Shown one piece after another: positions 24,479 through 40,420 of a stretch of 64,000 nt of DNA. A model generated the notes under the pieces. The model did not search any database, had not been told where the DNA came from, and saw nothing but the letters and a program-made list of their open reading frames with translations. Position 1 is the stretch's first letter. Every line of letters starts with the position of its first letter. Position numbers and translations under genes: made by a program. The stretch spans positions 2,741 through 66,740 of the forward strand of contig WELA01004964.1 of NCBI GenBank assembly GCA_009602735.1, given 5' to 3'. Source of the stretch: Mesotaenium endlicherianum (taxonomy: Eukaryota; Streptophyta; Zygnematophyceae; Zygnematales; Mesotaeniaceae).

Positions 24479-25262
24479 TCAACTTGGTTGTACAAGACTC
24501 GGAACGAAGCTAGCAGATCGACGCAAGATGGAGGACAAAGTTGTGCAACTAGCAGAAGCCACTCTCACTCCAAGCGAGCATGTAGGCATATCCTGCATGA
24601 CAAGTACAGAGCTCTCAGGCCTGCCCATCCTCTCTGTGAACAAGCCGCACGAGGGGAGGTCAGAGCAGCAGGGCGGGCCAAAGCCAGCGCGGCACCGAGA
24701 CTGGAAGCCAACGCATAAATCCAGAGCTAGAATTGTCAAGCAAGCCGGCCGCAGGCTGGAGCCCAACAGGCACACGTCTGACAGGGGGTCGAGCTGTCTC
24801 GCGGGCGGGGCTACTCTGGGGAATGCATGGGAGGAAAGGGGGCCAGGCGGGTGGGGGGGAGGGGCGTGTACCGGAGAGACGGGAGCGGAGGAGGCACACG
24901 ACGAGGGCACGGCCGACGCGATGCGGGTCTTGAGGAGAGTGGCGGCGCCGTGGGCAGGCCCCGCCACCACCTGCAGCGTGCGCGCCCTCACGGAGCTCCA
25001 CTGCGCCATCCAGTAGTTGTACGTGCTGTTCTCCGCAGGGGGCACATAGGCGAGAGATGTAGCATGTCCATGCACGCACCCACAAACCCACCCACCCACC
25101 CCCCCNGAGACAACAGAGACACTGTCAGGGTGAGTGAAGTGCTCAGGCCGACAGGTCGCGAGGGGCGCTCACGCAGGCTCACTTGGAGGGCGCCCCCAGC
25201 CAGCACAGATGGGAAATAGACGGAGGCACCGACTGCTCGTGCGCCTGGGTAGCCTGCGCATA

Positions 25263-25304
<42 letters not shown>

Positions 25305-28300
25305 CCCACCCCTCCTTTTCCTCTCCTTTCCCGGGGCTGGTTTGTGGCGCGCACTAGGAGGCCGCGTGGAACGAGCTGTCCTTTACACCAGCGCTCTGGG
25401 TGTCACCCTCCTGCTGCTGCCCCACGGGCTACATAGCACTCACTTGTCACACGAGGCCAGACGCCACAAGAGGAAGCCGGCGCCGGCCAGGGCATGGCCC
25501 CGCAAGAACCATAAGGGAATATCACCTGAGCACCTGAGCACCTGAGCCCGTTCCTGTTGGAGCACTTTCCTGAGCAATGAGCAGATGAAAAACCGCGAAA
25601 GCCTCATCCCACTCCCAGCGTGACATGCTTACAGCAGCTTCTTCTGCCCACGAGCACGCCCCTGCAGCTGGCATGCGCGGGAGCAGGCGCAGGAGCACAG
25701 ACGCACAAGTAGTACTTGTAGTAGTGGTGGTAGCAGTAGTAGGAGCAATAACAGGTGCAGAAGGGGAGCAAGAGGAGGAGCAGGAGGAAGAGGGGCACAT
25801 GCGCAGGACCAGAAGCAGGAGGAGGAGCAAGCGCAGTGAGCGAGAGAAGGAGGGGGGCCTTGCCTGAGGCGGTGGCGGTTGCAGGCCACGGAGAAGGCCA
25901 CCAGGCTGTTGAGCACCTTGTGGAGGGAGAAAAAGACCTGCAGCAGCCCATGTCACACGCGGAAGCCAATTCAGCCAGGCCACGCCGCTTCAAGTTTGCG
26001 ACCCGACTGCACCAGCAAGCTGAGCAGAGGCCCGGCATGCTGAGCAGGCGTACGAGCTAAGCCAGACGCTGTCCTCGCTGCCCGATCAGGCAGAGCAAGC
26101 AGCGCCTTCTTGCAGTGCGAGCCGCAGCAGGGCTGGCGCCGATGCTACTACTGTTGCGGCTGCTGCTGCTGCTGCTTGACTTTGTCCTCCGCCAGGCAAC
26201 AGCAAGCACAAAATCTGGCCCTGCAGAAAAGCAGTCTACTGCCCAAGGCGAGACATCACATCTGAGCCGGAGCAAGAGCTGGAGCCGGAGCCCATGCTAG
26301 ACCCCAAGCTAACAATGCAAAAGTTGGAGCCAGTGCCAGAGCCAGGCTCAACCACTGGCCTGCTTGCAGCAGCAGCAGGGGTAGGGAGCAGGGGAGCAGC
26401 AAGGGCAAGGCAATGCAGGGAAGAGGGGAGAGGGGATGAGGGAGAGTAAGAGAGGGGAGAGCAGGCAAGCAGTGAAGAGGCCGAACAGACGGACCTTGTG
26501 AAAGATGTCGGTCCACAGCCTCCCCCAGGTGGAGAGCGGGGGGGAGGCCTCTTTCGCCACCTGGAGGGTCCTGGAGACGGGCTTGCGGGCGGCCCACACG
26601 AGGACCACCGCCGCCCGGAAGCTGTCCCAGGCTGCCTGCAGGAGCAGCCAGAGCTCCTGCAGGGCGGCGGCCACCGAGGTGCACAGCGCCACCGCCAGCT
26701 GGACGGGCAGGGTGAGGACCACCCACAGGCCCGTCAGGAGGGGGCGCAGCAGCCCCCACGCTGCAACACAGGCGTGCGCGCACGCAACACACGAAAGCCC
26801 CGCGTCAGAGGGGGGGGGGGGGGGGGGGGGGNNNNNNNNNNNNNNNNNNNNNNNNNNNNNNNNNNNNNNNNNNNNNNNNNNNNNNNNNNNNNNNNNNNNN
26901 NNNNNNNNNNNNNNNNNNNNNNNNNNNNNNNNNNNNNNNNNNNNNGGGGGGGGGCGCAGGTTTCCGGTCTAGGGTATAGAGAGCACGTCTTTGGGGCTAG
27001 ATTTGGGGTCGCGCGCACGACAGCCCATGGAGGGATCAGCTCTGCACAGCAGCGACAATAGGCGATTGACGAGGTGGACGGCGTGTCCTCTCTGCTACAC
27101 GCCTCCGTGCCGGCACACTCTCCTGTACTTTGCTCACGACACACGGCAGGCATGCCAAGCGCGGGGCTCGTCGCACGGAACTCTAGCCATGGCAGCAGTG
27201 CGATGGTGGGGCTATGGCAACTCAAAGCTCTATATATATGTGCTATTCATTTGTGTTTACAGAGTAGCTGCATCAAGGAAGTCAGCTGCCTTGAGTCTCA
27301 TTTGCCATACCAAGCTTGCGCTTCAGCTGCCAGGAAAAGGGGGTGCCAGCCATCTGTACACTGTCGGAAAGCACGACCTCCTTGATGAGGCTTTGTACGT
27401 CTCCTTGCTGGATGGGAGTTTCAGAGAGAGAGAGAAAGATAATGCGCGTATGTGGGTGTGGGTGCATGTGTCAGTGCGTGGCCTGTGAGTGTGAGTTTTC
27501 ATGCCCAAGTGAGTGAAGTGGCATCCAATGCGTGCGCGCGCGTGTGTGTGCACGTGCGTGTGAAGTGTGCGTCAATATGCATCTGTGCATAGTAACGGGG
27601 CCAGGGGAGCGCACGCAAGCAGCGGGTCAGCAGCCGCATCTCACCAACAGTCCAGAGGAGGCAGACGACGCTCAGGAGCGGCGTGAGGAGCGCAACCACC
27701 ACCATCCACGCGCTCCCCCCGAGCGCCTGCACGGCCCAAGCCAGCTTCCAGGCGAGCACCCCGAGGCTGGCCCCCACGCCCTGCACGCCCCACTCCAGGA
27801 GCTGCCAGGCAGGCAGCAGCGCGTCCAGGAGCGCCGAGAGCGGGCCCTCTGCGGGCTTGAGCATGAACGCCACAAGGTGGCGCAAGCTGCGGAGAAAGGC
27901 GGCGGCTCCCTTCAGGGCGCGCTGCAGGTTCTCGAGCACCAGCATGGTGCCGAGGTACTGCAGGCGCGAGCTGAGGGCCCAGGAGGCGACCCACTCGAAG
28001 GAGGGGCCGAGCACGCACGCGACGGCCTCCCGCAGAACGGGCACGTTCTTGTAGAGGTCGTAGAACCCGATGAGCAGCGTGGCAACGGAGATGGCAAAGT
28101 AGACGTAGCGCGAGAGCGGGCGCATCCAGGGGCGGTAGAGGCGGCTGGTGAGGGGCCACGACTGGCAGAAGAGCGCCCACGCGGGCAGGCCCGCCTCCAG
28201 CATCTTCAGCAGCCGCTGGTCCGGCGTGATGGTCGCCTGCAGCTCCAGCGGCAGCAGCGGGTCGCGGAACTTGGAGATCAGCAACACGTTGTGATACGTG

Positions 28301-31044
28301 GCCGCGATCGCGGGGGGGCCCTCACCCTCGCCCTCGCCCTCGCCCGCGGGCGCATCGGGGTCAGGGTCTAGGTTTAGGTCGGGGTCAGGGCCGGCGACCT
28401 CCTGGCTGGCCTGCCAAGCGGCAGCACTGGGGGAGGGGAAGGGGGAGGGAGCGCCGCGGGGGCTGCCACTGCTTTCCCCATGGCCTGAGTGGCCCGAGGC
28501 AAGCGTGCTGCTGCTGCTGCTGCTGCTCTGCAGCCGCTCCTGCCCGTCGTTGTCGCTGTCTGCTGCCAGCGAGAACACGGACCTGGACCGCGCCACCCTC
28601 CACCGCTGCTGCTGCTCCTGCTCCTCCTCCCCCTCATGAGGCGCCGCGCACGTGCCACCCGGCGGCCTCCCCTTGTCGAAGGAGCATAGCTGCTGAGCAG
28701 AGTGCAGATCCCGAGGGAGCTCCAGCGCTGACTCCGTCTCCCACCCAACGCTCGAGCCTTCATCCTCGGACTCGAGATGTACGCAAAAGCGCGGCTGCGA
28801 GGGAGACGGCTCCCTGCCCTCTGAGGAGGACGGTGTGGCCTCCTCTGCCTCCTCCCTTGCTGCTGCCGCAGCAGCCGCAACAGCAGCCGCTCCTGAGATA
28901 TCCACTCTGGCTGCAAAGTGATTCCTGGGCGATTCATGGATGGAGTAGGGGCTGCTGGCCGAGACTGCACAGCGCTGCTCCTCAGAATCAAACGCGGGCC
29001 CGGCGGCGCCGTCTGCCCACCTGGCACCTGCTTCGAAGGCTGCGCCCGCACCATCGGGAGACAGGAACGCCTCCTCACTTGCAGCGGCCGAGCTCCCTCT
29101 GCTGATGCCCCCCAACCTCGCGCCCCACTGCAAGAGGCCCCAACCATCGTCGCCCTCCCCCTCGGGCTTCCCCGCTCCAGACAAAATTACCCCCTGGCCC
29201 TCCATCCCTAAGCCATGTGCACCACCGCCACTGCCACGAGAACCGCCCTGGCCCTGGGCACTACCGTTGCCACCCCCGTTGCTGCTGGCACTGCCGCTGC
29301 CAACACCGCTGCGGGTCGCTTCCTCAACGTCAAGCCACAGCCGGGCCCGGCCCCTCCGCGGCAGCTCAATCTGGGGGGGGCCAGCAGACCGGTCCTCTCG
29401 CTCTGTCCAGCCCTGCCCCTGCAGCAGGTCCTCTGCGGGGCCTGCGCCCGCAGTGCTCCTGAAGCTGTCCTGGCGAAGCAGCTCGGCCACGCCGGCCTCG
29501 CTGGAGCTTCTTCCCAAGCTCCCCGCCCCCGTCCCCACCCTCACCCCCATCCCCCCGTCGAGCCCGCTCGCAAAGCTTTTGAGCGAAGCAGGCCGGAGCA
29601 TGCCGCCGCCCACGGAGGAGACGTCTGGCATGCGCAGAGCAGGCTCCGGCACGCCCGGGGAGGGCTTTGGCATGCAGGAGGGGAGCATCGCTGGCATGCT
29701 GTCGCTGCCTGTGAGTGCGCCTGTGCCTTGCCCGTCCTGGGCGGCGCGACATGCCGGCGCGGGTGGTGCCGCCACGCTGAGGAGGTGCTGGAGCTCAGGC
29801 ATGCTCTCGCTGCCTGGGAGTGGGCCTCCTAGGCCGTCGTAGGCGGGGGGAGGTGCGAGGGGTGGCCCCGCAACGCCGCCGAGGAGCTGCCTATGGGCCG
29901 CGTGCGCCTTGGGGAGGTTGTTGAACTCGCGCTTGATGACCTTGCGGACCTCCAGTGCCAGCGAGGTGTCCACCTGCAGCAGGCGAGTGGGCCGCAGGCA
30001 CGAGCGCCGTTGAAAACACCCGACTCCAAGATACCTCAGATGGCAAAATTTCCTGAGTTGAAGAAAGCCTTCCAGGGCCCAGACCCGAGGATGAAGACCA
30101 CTTCCACACAACTCCCACTTAGTGTGAAAGAAGTGCTATATCAGAAGACAGCACGAAAAGTGACCTGAGGGGCTTTGCCCGGGGCATCGGGCTGGGTCAG
30201 CTACAAGGGTGGGTTCGCTACAAAGCCGGGTCAGCTGCAAAACTGGGTCACCTGCAAACCTGGGGCAGGCAGGCAGACAGGCAGCTACAGAGCTGGGTCA
30301 ACTGCAAAGGGTTTGAGCTTGCAAAGCGCTCACCTGAAGGTCGTTGTTGTAACCGATGCCCCACACGTCCGCCCATTCCACTTCGAACGTGACGCATCCC
30401 GATAGGCCGTTGGGGGGCGCCTGCAGCCTCGCCAGAGCCCTCCTCCTCGCATGCAGCCGTCGGATCGAAGTTGCCAGCGTGCGCCACTTCAGACTGCGAC
30501 GGTACCGGCTTGGGCTGGGTTGCCTGTCTGCCCACTGTGACAGGGACCTGTGCAAGGCAGGAGACAGGAGACAGGAGTCAGGAGACAGGAGATAGGGGGC
30601 AGAGACAGGAGACAGGTGACAGGAGACGGGAGACAGGAGTCAGGAGAAAGGAGGGCAGGGACAGGAAGCTGACGACAGGGGGGCAGAGACAGGAGACTGG
30701 AGGCCAGAGACAAAAGGCCAGAGATAGGAGACACGGGGCAGGAGACGGTAGACAGGAAGGAGACAGGAGGCAGGAAACAGGAGTTAGGGGACAAAGAGTT
30801 TGGGAAGCACATACACTTCTGGTATTTGTATATTTGTTCTCACAAAGTAGGTTGCTGCATAACAACCATCAATTTGCAGGAAAATTGGTAGAGCTGAACG
30901 AGCAACAAGACAAAAAGTTGCTGATGCAAGGGTGATATGTTACCGCGGAAGACTGGACCTGGCCAGCTCCTCCTCCTCGAGCAAGCGTGCCTTCTTGTGC
31001 ACCCTGTCCATCTCCTTCCGGTTGGAGAAGGGGGAGAGGCGAGA
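24479..31044 (-). CDS. Plant-conserved multi-pass membrane protein of unknown function (spliced)
   Basis: Exons from the 5' end: 30944-31044, 30334-30547, 27645-29973, 26495-26760, 25864-25937, 24479-25025; every junction keeps frame. Exon 2 includes FEVEWADVWGIGYNNDLQ, and exon 3 then starts VDTSLALEVRK. The 776-codon third exon has about 480 residues of disordered Ser/Gly/Ala-rich sequence, then the conserved core: YHNVLLISKFRDPLLPLELQ, LLKMLEAGLPAWALF, YRPWMRPLSRYVYF and LIGFYDLYKNVPVL. Several hydrophobic helices follow in exons 3-4. Exon 5 ends CNRHRL and exon 6 starts STYNYW, matching the RLSxYNH pattern I recall from plant homologues. The intron after exon 5 uses a GC donor (CAG|GCAAGG). 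The 5' end may be at ATG 31050 or in an unseen upstream exon; the last ~140 residues are low-complexity and less certain. I know of no function for the family. Confidence 0.8.
25260..25302 (+). repeat. Hexanucleotide repeat (TGTGCC)n
   Basis: About six perfect CCTGTG/TGTGCC units beside the last exon's upstream region, within the GC-AG intron of the membrane-protein gene. Confidence 0.85.
26806..26954. repeat. G-homopolymer tract with 114-bp assembly gap
   Basis: A run of more than 20 G enters undetermined bases 26832-26945 and G continues on the other side. It lies in the intron between exons 3 and 4 of the membrane-protein gene. The true sequence and length are unknown. Confidence 0.9.
30180..30312. 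repeat. Degenerate ~18-bp minisatellite in an intron
   Basis: About five to six imperfect copies of a GGGTCAGCTACAA-like unit between exons 2 and 3 of the membrane-protein gene, interrupted by a GGCA/GACA repeat. Confidence 0.65.
30553..30785. repeat. ACAGGAG minisatellite in an intron
   Basis: More than 200 bp of imperfect GACAGGA/ACAGGAG heptamers between exons 1 and 2 of the membrane-protein gene. The frames it supports on both strands (30471-30935 plus, 30489-30865 minus) are repeat artefacts. Confidence 0.85.
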
Positions 31045-31050
31045 CTGCAT

Positions 31051-32819
31051 AGGGAGGGGCGCATTTGACGACGAGGTCAGAAGAACAAAATCTGACACGA
31101 TGACGTGTAAGATCTTTTTTGAGAGCTGCATCAGTTGCGCGATGCCGTGCAGCAGCGGTCAGGAGACATACCCTTGTTGTCATCATGTGCCACAAGCGAG
31201 CCGACTTCGAGCGCTGCATGCTCGAGCTCCATGGGCTGTTGTCCACAAAGAAGATCAGCTTCCCTGCCTCTCTAGCCACATGAATCGATAAAATCGACAA
31301 GTAGGCAGGCTTGTCCCTGCAATGACACCCACCTAGAGTCAGGTGAGTGCAACATCCATCTGGAGGCCCCATCATGTCAGCCATAGCTGAAGTTGACTGC
31401 TTGCTTTCTGCCAGAAATGCACCATGCTGAAGGTACTGGTCCGTGCACTGGAAGGCATGGTGGCAGCTCGTGAGCATTTGACTTGTCCCTAATTCCAAGT
31501 TTACATCACTGAAAAGGAAAAGTTGTCTGCATGAGAGACTGTAACTGAAAGCAAGAAGTATTTATATGTGAAAACATGGGGTACGAAGGGTGAGATGCAG
31601 CAACAAGTACATATTGAACGTACCCAATCTGCAGCGATGTCAACGCATACGTTGGAAGAAGCTCTGTACTTGGTTTGACCTCCGTCTGCCCAGACTGTTC
31701 CATTTCCCCTCTCTCGCGGACAGCAGAATGATCTGACACAAGAGCGCATGGGGCTGACAAGGTACACAAGCCAACAGTGCCTTTTATTCAGTGTTATGCC
31801 CCTAGAAACAATATCTAGCCCGTCTATGGTCCTCCAGTTCAGGAAGTTGTAGGCTAGAGTCGATTTTTGTCTGGCCAGGGCTCTATAAGCAATTCAAAAA
31901 GCTCCGACGAGGGGTTGCTCGTAATTGACGGGGTTATTTTAAATCTGTAAAATCGTATTCAGAAGCTCTGAAATTGAGATTGCTCGTAAGTCAGCATTCC
32001 ACATGTGACATATATTCACCCTCTGAGCACTAGCTGGTGGATCCCAAATTCTTTCATCCTATGAGCAGCCTGCAGCGGTGCATTCCGTTAAAAAACATTA
32101 ACAACCAAATATTTCCAAATGTCTAGATCAGCTCATGAAGCTCTGAGCATATACAGGGAGGAGGAATGGGAGAATCATGCTTGAGCCATGGATGTGATGA
32201 TGGGTGCAAGGTGGTGCTAAGTGGTGAAAAAGCAGCACAGGAAGTACGAGTTGGTACAACCGCTAGTAAGCGCAACATGCCGCTGTGGCATCCAGGAACT
32301 ATTATTAACCTAGACATTGACTAGAGTTGACCGTGGGGCACTGAAGTGGTCGTGAAACGGCGGGAGACGTGTCGAGAGCTGAGAGCATCCCTCCAAAGTC
32401 CGTAGCTGCTCATAGGAGCACGTAAGAATAGCATAGGAGAGTTGAGCTTAAAAGCCAAGCGATTGCAAGCGATTGAGCAATTGAGCAATTGAGTCGTCGA
32501 GGCTATATAGAGCACCTTTGAAGGAGCTGTTAAAGTCAAGCGCACGTTACGCTGCAAAACCCGAAAAAAAATTCACTACTACAATACATCCCAATCCATC
32601 CCCGTTCATCCACATGCATCGCGATATTCGCCCACACGGCAATTTTTGAATTTCTGACAGCTTCGCTTGTCGAGTTTCCGTACTACATACGTACTGCACT
32701 GTGGTAATTGTTAAGCTTCAGGTGGACTGCAGTCGTGAACGGCCAGGAATATAAGGAGCATCCAAAACTATCTGAAAATATTTACATATTTATGTTGCAG
32801 AATGACATGTTAAAGATAT
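31051..32819. other. Upstream region of the membrane-protein gene; no gene recognised
   Basis: Short frames only. The minus-strand frame 30869-31498 is in a different frame from the exon it overlaps and shows no domain. An undetected first exon of the membrane-protein gene could lie here. Confidence 0.45.
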
Positions 32820-34281
32820 TGTCGCGACTGCCAACCACTGGACGGTGCAACACGCCCAACGCAAGTCACGGTCGACTAGGTACAGAAAGTCCACGTTGAC
32901 ACACCGATCAAAGGATTGAGTTATCTCAGTCAACGGTTATGTCAAAGTCGTTATCACCGTCAAAGTGGTCACGACACGTCAAACCCCACACCCAGGGATG
33001 GATGGGGATTTGGACGAAGTAGTCAGCCGAAAGGCTAAGGGCCTGGAACCAGCAATGAGCCAGCCCAACAAGTGCCAAGAAAGGTGCCGATCAATTGAAT
33101 ATCCAAGCCAAGTATAGCAGGGATGTTGCAGAGGCGCTGTGTGCCACCTCGGCCAAGACCCTCGAGTGACTAGGCACGGCTTGAGCGTTCATCTCAAACG
33201 GTCAGCCACCAGCCACATAGGCATAATTGCCAGCTGAAAGGCTAAGCAGTCACGCACAACAGTCACAAGGCATGCATGCATGCTGGGTGACAACTTCGAA
33301 GCTGTTTGAAGGCTGCTAGGTAAGGACGGCATGCAAGCTAAGCGTTGTAACTAAGCACTGGCATTCTCGAGAGAGGATAATGTGTGGTGCCTGCAAAAGG
33401 CACGAGTCCTGCCTGAAGCTGCCTTATTCTGGCTCGCATCGCGTTGTCAAGAAAGGTGAAGGCACAGGTACAAAAGGAAAGGGAGAAGGAGCGCGAAGAA
33501 GAAGGAGTTCCCAAGGCCACAGAAGAGCCGAGACGCCACGCTTCTGCCGACGCTAGAAGATTTCTTCTCAAGTGTATCATAGAAAGGTTAGACCTCAGGA
33601 GTTCCCAAGAGGGTACCTCGCTGGTAGAAGGTAGAGAGCTGCATAATAGAATCTGCTAGGAGATTAGCACAAATTCGTGCCAAGCGTGCGAAAGTCACTT
33701 AAAATGGTGAGTGCTGTGTTAGTTTCCAAGTTCTCAGAAATCTTAAGTGTCGAATTGCTGATAGCAAGAGTAGTATTAACAAGTAAAGCTCTCAATGAAG
33801 AACCGAGTGAGCCCAGCCAAGCAGTGAAGAACTATTATGGCGCGGTGTTGAGTGAAGAGCTCAGACCAGGCCAGCATAGATGTGCAGTTTCAGAGTTTTG
33901 TAAGATGTAACTTGTGAAAGTTAAGCGAAAGCCTTGAAGGGCGATTTTCTCTGGATCTGGCATTGCTTGTTAAGCTGCTTACACGTGATTTGTGCAAACT
34001 ACAAACTTGTTTATCATGTAAACCCTCAACTTGGGCAAAAGCCTGTGTGGAAGTAAGACACTTTTGTCCTTGGAAGGGCAATTGAGTATAAGATAACTTT
34101 TTTGAAGATTTCTACTAAGTGTGGAATGCTCCACCGCACAATGCCAGTGCAGGCAGACCAGGAATGGATCAACCCTCAGCCAGCCAGTTACCGACACACT
34201 TGCGAGGGTTGATCAACCCGGTCAATTCCTCACATGCCGCAACGCACTTGCCAGGAGGGTCCGACGCTGTTAGGCACGACA
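32820..34281 (+). repeat. LTR-like repeat, copy B, with perfect 4-bp target-site duplication
   Basis: 1462 bp starting TGTCGCGACTGCC and ending AGGCACGACA, flanked by ATAT at 32816-32819 and 34282-34285. It is colinear with copies A and C. It lies between the divergently transcribed membrane-protein and PTEN genes, so it is part of their shared upstream region. No coding capacity is evident. Confidence 0.82.
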
Positions 34282-34606
34282 ATATTCCTAATCGAGGAAA
34301 TGGTACCGTATAGACGGGATAAAGAAGCCGGGTTGCTGGGGTATTGGTATTCTAATCATTAATGTATTCCATCTTTTAAATGATTTGTGGAAAACCCTTA
34401 AAATTACATCTTCAGAAATGTAAACCTTTGAGACAATTCCGACGAAGCGCTAAATCGACTTAATTATTTAATTCGCAGAATTTTGAATCAGCCAAATTGT
34501 GAAATAACGTAGAGTATTATTGTGGACCCTGAGGCCTGGTTCCGAACGTGGTTCCGATCGAGCGTGGTTCCGAGTTTTGAATGCTGAAACTGCTGAAAAC
34601 CGTCGT

Positions 34607-34653
34607 CGGAAATGGTCGGAAATGGTCGGAATTGGTCGGAAGTGGTCGGAAAC
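34607..34653 (+). repeat. Five tandem 10-bp units
   Basis: Imperfect ATGGTCGGAA decamers repeated about five times, roughly 340 bp upstream of the PTEN start codon. Confidence 0.75.
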
Positions 34654-34990
34654 ATCTTCAACAGGAACACCATTTGACCGTTCTCTCGACCGCCGTCGAC
34701 CGCAGTCGACCATGCTGTCAACAGCCTATTTCATGGACGAGGTTCGAAATCGAGATAGATGGAGCAAAATGGAGTGCAGCTGCTGGTCAGCAGACACCAT
34801 GTGCAGCAGAGCTTCAGAACGAAATGAGATGCATTCCGCCTGATTCAACCGCCTTGCTACGTTTGTAAAGGAAACTCGTAGCAACTTACTAAGAACACTG
34901 TAAAATGTCATGCAACAACGCTTACGACATGTTTCTATACTATCAGCAGTCTCCGGGCTAAATGAAAAAGCACCTTACAGCTTCTGAGGA

Positions 34991-37900
<2,910 letters not shown>

Positions 37901-40420
37901 ACATCTATTCTTCATGGAGGCGTAGCCTCCCTCCCCTACACTCCTTTTTTGGCCCTGTCCTCAGCAGTTGCCATGGACACGTAGTGCATCTCCATCTCCC
38001 TTTAGTAGGAAGAAAGATAGAAGGCTGCAATGCCGGCATCTCTTTATGCTGCTGAAGTCTTACTCTCCCTGTGCATACTTTTACGTGAAAGGCTTCCGCC
38101 CTTTGACTTCGAGGAGGCTCATAGACAGCAGGCCACTTTCATTTGAGGCTGCGACGCAGTTGGAGGGATCAGCTCTGGGGTGGGGGGCTATCACCTCGGA
38201 TGTTTGTGTGACCAATTCCAGCTTTTTAGAAGTACACGCAAGTCAGTTGACAGTGCCTACGGTCCAGATAATGGGCCAGAGTAACTCCAGTAGAAACAGA
38301 AGGCACGTGGAACGAGCTGCTGCTTTTATAAAGGCAGAGTTTGCTCAAAAGGGCGAGTGATTTGTTCCCAAACCAGGCTGCGCGGGCTGAAGCCAGGCTC
38401 TAGGAGGTGGTGTTAAAGACCAAGCCTTAGTAAGTGGAACAGGTCACAAAGCTTGGCGGCGTCAGGCTTCGAGTGCTTAAGCCCAGAGAGACTGCTGGTT
38501 CCAGGTCAGAGGTATTTGTGCCCCGAGCCCACTGTAGCGGGCCACCAGAACATCTTTCCTTGTGCGCCCAAGCGGCTCCAAGTGCACTTAAAGCTGGAGC
38601 TGCAAAGGGTGGTGCAGTGCAGGTATAGCTGATGCGTAGTATCCCAAGGCCACGTCGCTTGGAGGAAAGTACAGCTGTGAGGGCTAGAGACGCTGTCAGG
38701 GCTGGAATTGGGAGGAGTGAAGTAGGAGCAAAGCGAGGGCAGGTCTGGACAGGGGGATGGACTGGCCTGATTGGGGATGGGCTCTTAGGGCCAGGGGTGG
38801 GCTGGAACCTAAGCCCTGCCTATCACTCAGCACGCAAAGGGGATGCTCAGGTGAGATCCAGTTGTCATCATCTGGGGCTTGCAGGGCACGCTTTTCATCA
38901 ATGTGCAGTACTGCATTTTCCCCTGCAGAACCAGCAGCAAGTATACGGGGCTCAATAGGATGTGCGCTTGGGAATCGTCCTGCCTGCCTTCCTCTAGGCC
39001 GCACTCCTTCATGTGCTGCCTTTAATGGATCAGAACGAACTTGCATTTGGTGTTTGTGCTAATTGGAGTGGTTGTCGAAGGGATCCGTCTGAGGGGCAAG
39101 AAGAGCTTGGGGAGGGGGCCTTTTGCTTGATGACAATGGTAGAATCAGGGGCTGCTGGCAGAGGTTGTAAACAGAAGTGCCCCACGAGGGGTTGACTTTG
39201 ATGCTATGATCGATTATGTGCCGAGTGGCTCTCATGAAGTTTCAGAAGTTCTCAAGAAGTTGCTTTGTTGACAAACCCCTATTTTAAGTATGGGTTTGGT
39301 TATTTTTTATCCTTGGACTCTCAAATATGACGTTGCGACAGGTAGCCGAAACAGCGTCAGAGGGGTACAGTCACTTAGCATCAGGTCCACCTCTTATGAG
39401 ACTTTGACCTCCTCGAGCTGTTAAAGAGGGTGCAGGTCCAGATGGACGTGTAGGTCTGCAGATGGAGTGAATTGCCCCGTTGTGTGTCGTCAGTGCAAGA
39501 TGTTAACTCCAGCCGGCAGCGTTGCCCTGTGTGTGCCTGTTGCAGGCTTCACCTCCTATCTGCCACTGCCTTGGCTTCCCTTGCCCCCATGTCGGAGGCT
39601 CCAGTACTCCGTATACCCAACGGCTGCAGAGCAGATACGTAATACATCTCTGAAAGCCAGGAGTCAGCAGCAGCTTGATTTAGAATGCATGGCTTAGGAC
39701 CTGCGCAAGCCATGAAGGCTGCAGTGCACGAGATGCATGTGGTGGGCTGCCGCTCTTGCGAGCTCCGCATGTGCGCTGCTCTTCATAATGGTCTACTGTA
39801 ACTGACCGAGACACTTGGCACCGCATTGAATTTCACTCAAAAGAGAGTGAACGCGGACTATCTGCTTTTTGTCAACGGAGCGTCGCTAGGTTCTTTGGCT
39901 GGTCAAGGGCTATCAGAAGCAGGCTTATAATATCAGCAACAGAACTTAATATGGGAACATAACTGGAGTATGTTAGCATGCGAGCATCGAGGTGCAGGAG
40001 CATGCAAGAAGGTAGTCTGCTAGAGACCAATTGTAACATAGAGGCTCTAGCAATGAATCAAAAAAATTGTGGAGGAACATTGTTTGCTGTGACCTGGATT
40101 TGAGGTTCTACAAGAGTGACATTTAAATAAACATATGCAGCTCGTATACAGTTCATGGTCTATGTTGGTAAATGGAGCTACCTAGCACAACTCTAGAAAA
40201 AGAGAGCACTAGGTGAAGTGAGCATTAATATTGAGTATCTAGGATATGTACTTAACATTGTTATAATTTATGGTAACATCATTTGCGCGCTGTGAGATAT
40301 TTATTGACGTACAGTACCACACCCTGGGTCATTACTGCACTTCGGTGCGCATCTGGCCTCAATCTCCAGCTTGCCCTTAAAGGCCCCTACTCCTACCATC
40401 TGAGGCCCCTCAATGCCCAT
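37901..40420. other. Convergent intergenic region between PTEN and the acetamidase gene
   Basis: About 2.5 kb with only short frames and no recognisable domain. It holds the 3' UTRs of both genes. No RNA gene or repeat family was seen. Confidence 0.5.

Noticed and set aside
25265-25301. Short regular repeat considered as a CRISPR-like array
   Set aside because: Pure hexamer microsatellite without spacers, in a eukaryotic intron.
28298-29842. Plus-strand frames opposite the large exon of the membrane-protein gene
   Set aside because: Shadows of a GC-rich exon. The minus strand has the conserved membrane core in the same frame.
30471-30935. Arg/Gln/Thr-rich frame at 30.5-30.9 kb
   Set aside because: Translation of the ACAGGAG minisatellite in an intron.
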